Assembly (NCBI GenBank): GCA_024760905.1
Contig: CM045733.1
Span: 15,750,001 to 15,814,000 of the forward strand
Direction of reading: 5' to 3'
Length of the DNA stretch: 64,000 nt
Source: Plotosus lineatus
Lineage: Eukaryota > Chordata > Actinopteri > Siluriformes > Plotosidae
The notes under the pieces are model-generated. The model saw only the letters and a program-made list of their open reading frames with translations. It was not told the origin of the DNA and made no database searches. The number at the start of each line of letters is the position of its first letter. Positions within the stretch are counted from its first letter, which is position 1. The position numbers were made by a program, and so were the translations under genes. Of the stretch, positions 23,801 to 32,800 are shown one piece after another.

Positions 23801-26800
23801 AATCTCAAAAGGGAGATCATTGATGATATGAATATGCTTTAGTGACCCGCTGCCTTATGGTTGTGGTTGATTAAACCAATATGCGCATGCAAACAAGAAC
23901 ACACATAGAGGAGAACTGACTGTGTTATACCTCCACTTGCCTACACGAAGCAGAGAATATTTTCTAACCAAGTGACACCCACAGACACAAGTCAGAGACA
24001 TGCATTATAGCAGTTGCCAGGTAACAGGCTCAGCAATGGCCTGTATTATCATGGTAATAACTGGGGACAGTGGCAGTTTGAAACCATGGTGGGTGAGCAA
24101 ATCAGAGAACAAGAAGGAAATGTCTTAATGTTCAACCCAATACTGAAGCAAAATATCCATTTCAAATTGTGACACAAAATTGTAGTTCTGGTTCGAATAA
24201 CAGTACAGTCAATCTTATTCCATGTCTATTACATTACAAAAGTAGAAATCTGTTCCATCAATGAAAACTAGCCGTATACCCTGCGTGATCAACGGCACCC
24301 ATAGCGTAATCATGGTTTTACTAAATTCGATTCTTGTGACATGGAAATCAGGAAAATTAAGGTGACCTAGTTTTCTTTACAAGTCTAACAGGCATCTCCT
24401 TAAGCAAATCTGGTATAGACCCTTTTCGCTCTCGCTGATTACATCCGGGTTCCTGTGCATGTCTGCCATTTTGTGGGTCAAGCAAATAAAAGCCACTGTG
24501 TTAGGCCACTGTCATTCAGTGATCGCATGCGTGAAAGAGACACTTTGGATTGTGTTTCTCGAGAGAGGTACGATGGAAAGTTGCTGTTGATCAGTGGAAG
24601 AGACCTGTACGAAGACATACCAGTGCAAGAGTGGATGGAAGACAGAGATACTTCCCTGATGTTACCTACATCGACATAGTAAACTATCTGGTGAACGGAA
24701 GAAGTGCCTACACACTCGAAGGCCTACAAATCCTTAGAGGCATACAAGCAGTTCGTCTGTGGTTGGGTGACAGACATGTGCCATTACCTACCATTCTTAA
24801 TTACTTATCCTTTTCATGTTAGATGCTTTTGGCAGTGCAAAAAGAATTCCCACAAAGGGGAAATAAAGTCTTGTCTTAGGTTTATCTTGATTCTAGTAGG
24901 AAAACACTACACATGTAATGGCATCGCCTGATCGTCCGAGATGCTTTATCATGTAAATGTGACTAATCACGTAAACAAAAGGTTTTTACCTGTAATAAAA
25001 TGATCAGAGCACACCTTCGAATACTGTGTGACATCATGTGAAAACCATATATAAATAAACAATCCTGTGCTAAATTTTACTTTAATTTTACGCAAAAAAA
25101 AACTGCACCCTGCGGAGTGTTATCGGGCTTTTTGTGATAACTTGACCTGTGACTTAAAAAAAATAGGTCGTGACCTGGTTTCGATAGGCTGGTGCCAGAT
25201 GAACCATTCAACATAAATATAAAATAAATCCACGAGAAATCAGCTCTGCTAGAGTTTTAACAAAAAGCATCTACGGTGGCTCCTGAGTAGCACAATGACA
25301 AGATGTATCACTATTAACTCGGCGATCGCAATTACGAGTTTAATGCCACAGCTGTCCTTGGCTGAGAGTCCATGGGAACTAATCGCCCAAACCCTCACTG
25401 GAGGGAGTGACGGTATATGCCTACTTGTTACTCACATCTGTGAGCTCATTCATCAGATTGGACGGTACTGTTCACCCTCCCCATGAGGGCGTTACACTCC
25501 CCCGAAAATGCACATGTATCTCAGTTTAAAAAGAGGCGGGTGGCTAGCATTGCATGTCACGAAGGGAGCATGTGCATGATTTCGCCCGTCCCTGGTTAGT
25601 GATGGTCGTGTGATAGGGAAGGCAATACCTGAGGGGTGGGAATTGGACAAGGCTAAAATTAGGGAGAAAATGACCCCCCCACAAAATGACTATTGTGAAT
25701 GTGGTGGTGGCAGCTGCAGCATTTAAAAACAGAATCCCTACGGTTTGTGGTAGATACAATTATTGTCAACTGCCATGAAAATGAGTAAAAATTAATCATG
25801 AAACCTGTTTAGCACGTTGAGCCTTCACATGTTTTCGTATAATTTTTTTCAGACATATTTTACTTCAAGTGTATTTTTCAGGTTTTCTATTTATCTGTAC
25901 CTCCAGAGAGAATAATCCCAAGAAGAGAATACATTCACTGCAATCCTCTGATAAAGTCCAGAAAGGTCTGAGATACCGGTCATGGACGATCAGCATTTTT
26001 AAGACTCGGAACTCTTTGAGGCATTTTTTTCAATCATTTGTCTGAGAGCTGTATTTTGATGCATACAGAATTACCATGGAATAAATATAGCAATTCACAG
26101 GGGTATCGCAGTAAATGTGTATGATGTTCATATAGAAAAGGCAGGAGGGGGTTTAGACTTCTGGACTTTGCTTTGTGCCCTTATTCAGTAACTTATCTAT
26201 GTGCGATGAGCTGCTAGGTTCAAGGTTGTGGACATGGTTAATGTTGTGGTACCTAGTAAGCAAGTAGTCACCATAACAGACGTGCTAAATAGGTTTGTTT
26301 CTCATGCAATAAAGGCTATGTAAAGTTAAACTGGTGTTAAGCCTGTAATTAACATAATACATAGCTAGGCTAAACTACATATGGGTCACCTCAGTGACTA
26401 CAGCAGTTTGGGTGGGGAATGAGCTTTTTCATGTAGTCTTGATTACTGAAATTATACTTCAGAAACAAAGACAGCATAAAGCCAGATTCAGGAAGTGCAC
26501 AGGAACAGGTTTTGAGGAACTCCGTGAACGGTAGAATCTGTCACTCAATGTCTTTCAGCACTGATCGCTAATGTCTCAGGTGGATGTTCAGCTCCACATT
26601 TCACTTCCTGTGTGAATGCGGATAAAACTGTATTAGACTACATGTCACTCAACCCAACTCTTACTTTCTGGGTAAAGCGGGCTTCAGATATGTACAGATT
26701 CCTTCTTTAAGTCACTTGGATATTAGGGTCAGGGTGTACTCTGCCATCACCCAGAGTCGGCTCAGATAAGCGCAGCCTCCCTGTGACCTTAATTAGGATT

Positions 26801-29800
26801 AAGCGGTTCAGAAAATGAATGAATGAAAGTTAGGGTCACAATCTATTATTACTTCAATAATTGTTTTTCCTTTCTTTTTTTCTGGTCCCCCATTTTCTCC
26901 CCTAATTTTTAGTTGTATCCAATTCCCAGCCATAAAGTATTGCCTTTCCAATCACACGGCCATCACCAACCAGGGAGGAGTGGAAGCACTCCGAATCATG
27001 GATGGCTGTTGCACCAAACTGAATTTGAACTTAGGATCTTCAGTTTGATAATCAAACATCCTGTTGATGCTCCAATCCAGAGCCCTTCAACTCAGTTTTT
27101 AAACACCTACTTCACACGTATCAGAGAACCATGTGTTAACCTTTACCCCTGGCTGTTGTACACTAGGCCAGCCTGGCCCCCACCATCATCAAACACCTAC
27201 CAAATGGCAAGGAAGTGAAGGCCAACGTGTTTCTCTGTTACATGTGAGGCCAGACGTTAATATCTTATTTTTTTAGGTTTCATCACAGCAAAACATACCA
27301 TTGTGTCCATCATATCTTGTATTGATGAGATTAAAAATTGTGATTTGCCGATGACAGCAGAAATTACATCCATATAATTATATACAGGCAGAAGCACTTG
27401 ATTAGACATGTACTGTAAGCACAGTGCTCTCTTCTTCAAAAATTTTCAGCCTTAATGTTTTTTAAATTAAAACATAACAGCAGAATCGATATTAAGGCAT
27501 CAGCCTCTTTTACATTAGAACACTGAAGAGTCACAATCCCATATTAGGGCTTAAGGAACTGAAAGAAATGAAAAATTCTTTTATAGATGTGGTTTAATAC
27601 CTGCTGTAAGCCAAATTAAAACTAGAACTGTGAGTGAACTCACTACAGAATGACCCCATCTACATGATCGAACTGCTTTGGATTTGACACTTCAGGAGGA
27701 GTTATGTGTACACGTCTATCACGATCATCTAAAACAGGGGTCCCCAACCTTTTTATCACCACAGACCGGTCAATGCTTGTCAATGTCCCGCGGACCAGAG
27801 GGGGTGTGTGTGTCATAGATTGTTTATATTGTAAATATAATTTATTTATATAAATTATTATTATTATTAATAATAATAATAATAATAAACACTCCATGAA
27901 CGTTTTTTTCAACAGCTGAAATAAAGTTAGTTGGGAAGTAGAGCTTGAACTTTTCTTAAAAAAAAAAAAACCCAGGTGACGGTGCACCAGCTGGAAGAAT
28001 GAAGGCTGAGGCTCACCCAAAATCCACGCTATTGTTTGAAACATGTCCAACACGCCTCTGTTCATGTGCCGTCCCCTTGTGAGTTACATTTTGGCACTCA
28101 AATGACCAACATGTAACCGAGAGAATCCAGTAATTTTTCAAAATAAAAGATTTTTCAAAAATACAGATATTTCAGACTCAGATAATAAATAAATCGAAAA
28201 TAATTAATTATTTTGTCCGCGGCCCAGTGCCAATTGAGCCGCGGACCGGTGCCGGTCTGCGGCCCGGTGGTTGGGGACCCCGGATCTAAAAGGCAGAATT
28301 TAATAAATTAATTATTTTCCCTTCAAAACCTTAAATCAGGATTATTTTACTTAGTGTACATCTTCAGGTAGTACACTTCAACTGGGTAAAGTTTCATTGA
28401 ACTCCATCGAGCTGTTTGGGAGGAGGTTCCCTGGATAGGAGGACAGTGAACAGGGTGATTGAAAATAAAAGAGGGCCCTGTGAAAAAGGTTTTATTTTAT
28501 TCCATGAAACAGACAATTTGTGAAATTATGTTTATGCATTTTTGCCTCCTTAATCTTTTTACCCCTGTACACAAAAGCGTGTCAGTAATTCTGCTGACCA
28601 TATTAACAACTTGCCAATTACCAGCTGGCTGTAGCACACACAATATGTTCAAACCAGACTGTGTGACACCAGAGTCATTGAAGGAAGGTCACAGTCTTGG
28701 CTAAACTAACAAGTATGCACCAGTGAACTGGGGAACACTGTCAAGCAAAATAGTACAACATGTTCCACCTCGCTATGTTAAGAACGGGCTGAGCTTTAAA
28801 GTAGCAGACGCATATTACTGCATCATTATGGCACAGATTAAGAAAAGATCCTGCCACACACAGGACGGTACACATGTACACTGGCTTTAATTAACAAGGA
28901 CTTTTTTGTTTGTTTTAGAAAATGAATGTTAGGATATTAGATTTTAGGACAGTCAGCATTAATACGAAATCTTGAGAGCGTTGCATATACACTGAATAAT
29001 ATTAACTGGGCATTAAGAGTGTATACATAACAATTGTACGAAGAGCTCTTCTTGGTATATTTAGTTAAGACTTGGAAAGAATAAGAAGATGGAGAAAGTA
29101 AAGCACTTTTGAGTGATACCATGGTATCTAATCATTTCCTGTCCCATGGTATCTAACCATTTCCTGTTCCATTTATCAAGAGTTTTATTCAGTGGACACT
29201 TAACAGGAAGTGCAAGTGGATCACCAGGTGAAGAATTCACTGGTAAGCCATAGGAGGCTTCCGTTACTATTTCCCCTTCATGTTACACTGACCCACTTCT
29301 GCAGCTTGTACTTGAGACACATGAGGGAAGAAGGTAGCACACTGCCACCAAGCATGATGTTACATCATCAGAATACATAACAACAGAGTCTTTGCCCACA
29401 CCCTTGTTATGTACACTGATGATGTTACATCATCGGACTACATAACACAAGAGTCATTGGCCACACCCATGCTCACATGTGGCCAAACAAAATCTCTGCA
29501 AGCTTTTGAAAAGTGCCAGCTTTAAAAACATAAACAACTGATTTCTTTTGAACAGTAATGGAAATACAGGGATCCCTCGCTACTTCGCGCTTCAATTCAC
29601 GCGGCTTCAGTGCATCACAGTTAAAAAAAAAAAAAAAAAAAAATTAATCGAAAAATTTAAAAAATAAGGAAATTAAGGAAGAATAGGGGAAAACGTTAAG
29701 GAAAATGCAACAAAACAAGGCCAATTATGCAAAAAAAAAAAAAAAAAAAAAAAAAACTCAAACAAAAAAAAAAACCCCAACCCAAACCCTAACAACAAAA

Positions 29801-32800
29801 CTACTTACATTTTTATGTGAGGTGAGCATCTGTACGTGTTTGTATTTCTATTTTATTTCCAGCTTATGCATTATTTTTGAATATTTAATTGTTATTACAG
29901 TGATACCTCTGCTCACGAACATAATTGGTTCCCAGAAAGTGTGTGTGAGGCGAAAAGTTCGTCTTCCGAACATTTATTTCCCATAAGAAACCATTAAAAT
30001 GAGAATAATCCGTTCCCAGGTCCCCATAAAACATAATTTTCTACTAAATAAGCCTTAAAACTACACAAAAATATACCTTATTTCATGTATAATAAATGTG
30101 CTATTGTATTGTAATTAAAGAAATAAACTGTACTGTATAATAAAGTCGTTTTATTTACCTTTGTGATGGTAGTTGATGTCTTGATGGAATGGAGTGGGAG
30201 GAGGAGGGAGGGAGGGACTTACTGTTTGGAAGGAGAGTTTGGAAACGCCTACTGTTTGGAAACACGCATAGCCACACACGCACCCTTAATAGCTTCCTTG
30301 TTCTTAAGGATGGGAGCAATGGTAGACTTAGCGTACTGGTACTGGGACGCTGAGTCACACAAACGCACACCTCGTTCGTGTTTTTCAATGATCGCCGCCT
30401 GTGGTGGGGTCTTTTTCGGTCCCATAATAGCAAAAGTACACTCAATATGGTCCAAAATGTCTATCAAACACAAACCACTTCCGCATTCAAAGAAAGGGGG
30501 TGACGAACTGTGACGCCGTGAGCGTGCGTCAGCTTCTCGTGGCTGCCACCGTGGCGCTGTTCGACCGCGTGGTTTGATTCGTCCGCCGAAAACTAGTTCG
30601 TCAGCAGAGACAATATGCTCGCAAATTTAATGTTCTTGAGGCGAAAAGTTCGTGAGCTTAAGCGTTCGTCAGCGGAGGTTTTACTGTATAAGCATTTATA
30701 GCATTGAATATGATTTATTGATATTATATAAACACATATACATCGGTTTGGTGGGGTTGATCTTACGTTGCAGAAGTCGGTGGTCATGGGGGGGGGGGGG
30801 GGGGTCTCGGGCCCAATTAACTGCGGAACGCGAGGGATCCCTGTAAATGAAGCATGGCCAAAAATGATTAGTACTAACTTTATAGGGTTTTTGGTGAAAC
30901 TGTAAATGTACTGTATCTTGATCACAAAATTAGGGGGCTGAGGGTGTGAGGGTTCTCTCTGTCCCAAGAAATACAGAATTAAATATCAAAGGGTTATAAA
31001 TTATTTTCAGAAATTTAGTCATATGATGGATTTTCTTTCATTTTTGTTCATTTAATTTTTGACAGCCAAAGAAATAAGTGACAAGGACCAAATATGTTTT
31101 GTTAATGCAGCCTCATGCAGTCTACATTCCATCAGCTGCTCAGTATTGCCTTCTTGGTAACCTCTTCATTTCAATAAAGACATTATGACAAATCGAGTGG
31201 CTTTTCGAATTGATATTACTCACTATGCTGTATTGGTTGACACTCCACCTCCTGGCGCAGCTGCCAATAATCGACTGGGCATATTTCAATAACTCACCAC
31301 TAGTTGTGTGACGTGTGGATACGCTGTTCTTGTGCAAGCAGTTGTTCCTGACAAGCAATCATCACTGTTTACCATTGCTCAACAACCAATCACAGGACCA
31401 CAGGTTCCCAACAACCAATGAGGGATCTCATTTATGACCAATCACTGATCACCATTGCTTTCAAAGACCACTAATGATTGTTTTACTAAGCAATAAAAGT
31501 TAGTTAATGAATTCACATGTTTACGGATGATTTCATTCATTTTCTGAACCGCTTAATCCTAATTAGGGTCATGAGGAGGCAACTCTTACCACCAGTGCCT
31601 ACAGATGATTTGTAAATACTTATAATTTATCAGTAGTGCCATGTCTAAAGAATTCCTTGTTCCATAAGAAATAAAATATAATTGGCACATTATGATTGCT
31701 CTGCCCCCAATGCAGCTAACTGGGTTATCAAAGGCCGGCCATGTCTCTCAGTGTCTATGGTGAGAGGTCCAAGAAACCATCGCTGACTTTCAACAAGAGT
31801 AGCTGCATAACCGTCAGTGTGTTTCTCTCCTACAATGGTCTGGCGAGCTGTCCAGGGTGTACTCTGCCCTCACCCAGAGTTGGCTGAGATGGACATCAGC
31901 CTCCCCGTGACCATAATAAGGATTAAGTGGTTCGGAAAACGAATGAATGACTGATTGCTCTGCTATCGCAGGATTAAAAATAATCATTCCCATAATGGAT
32001 AACTCTTGAATAAAAATGGTGGACAGTCGGTTACAGTTACTTGGAGCAGGAGGCATCAATATTATCAAGCTTTAAAATAGAAAAAAGCCATGGAATTTTT
32101 TTAGCCTCGACAGCTTCTTTCCTGAGACCTGTGCCTCAGCCAGATTGATAGTTGCACTTGGTGGAAAAAACTTGTAATTGCTGAAAGTAAAAAAATACTT
32201 TCTTACCATAAGGGCTTGATTCCAAGAGATGGTGGTTTTTATACACAAAGTTTAACTAACAGAAAAGCCAGCTGGCGAGGGTGAGCATGCTAACCTTAAG
32301 CGGCTGAGGTAGAAGAGAGTTTCAGCCGATTGACACCCTCACATGTCAACAACAGACGTAAAGACTGCAGGCCTACTTCAAGCAGCATGCCAAAAACTTG
32401 TTTGATTACAAGGAGGATCTGTCTAATTCTTGAAATTAAAAAAAAAAAAAGTTCTTACCATTAAATAGGTGCTTTTCAAATTTTGTTGCTTTTTGTGGAA
32501 TAACTCTAGAAGGACCACAAACAGAGCTCACCAAACTCAGGGTGTCAAGGTTAAAATATGTAAAAACAAAATGAAACAAATATATAAATAAGTATTCCCA
32601 CAAATTCATTTGCCAAACCACATAACCCTACCAGGGTTGTAGGTAAATAAATAACGTCTAGCACTCTTATTTTAGTTTGCTTTTTTTCTGCTGATGTTAC
32701 TGTGTATTTTATATATGAAACCCATTCTGTGCCGCAGACTTGATGGATGGACTCCACTGCATCAGCTTTAACTTAATTGCTAATTTTATGTTATACTTAA

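Noticed and set aside
30155..30513. ORFs of about 100-116 codons in both strands
   Set aside because: They lie within the nested Tigger-like element and show no known domain; too weak to call a gene.
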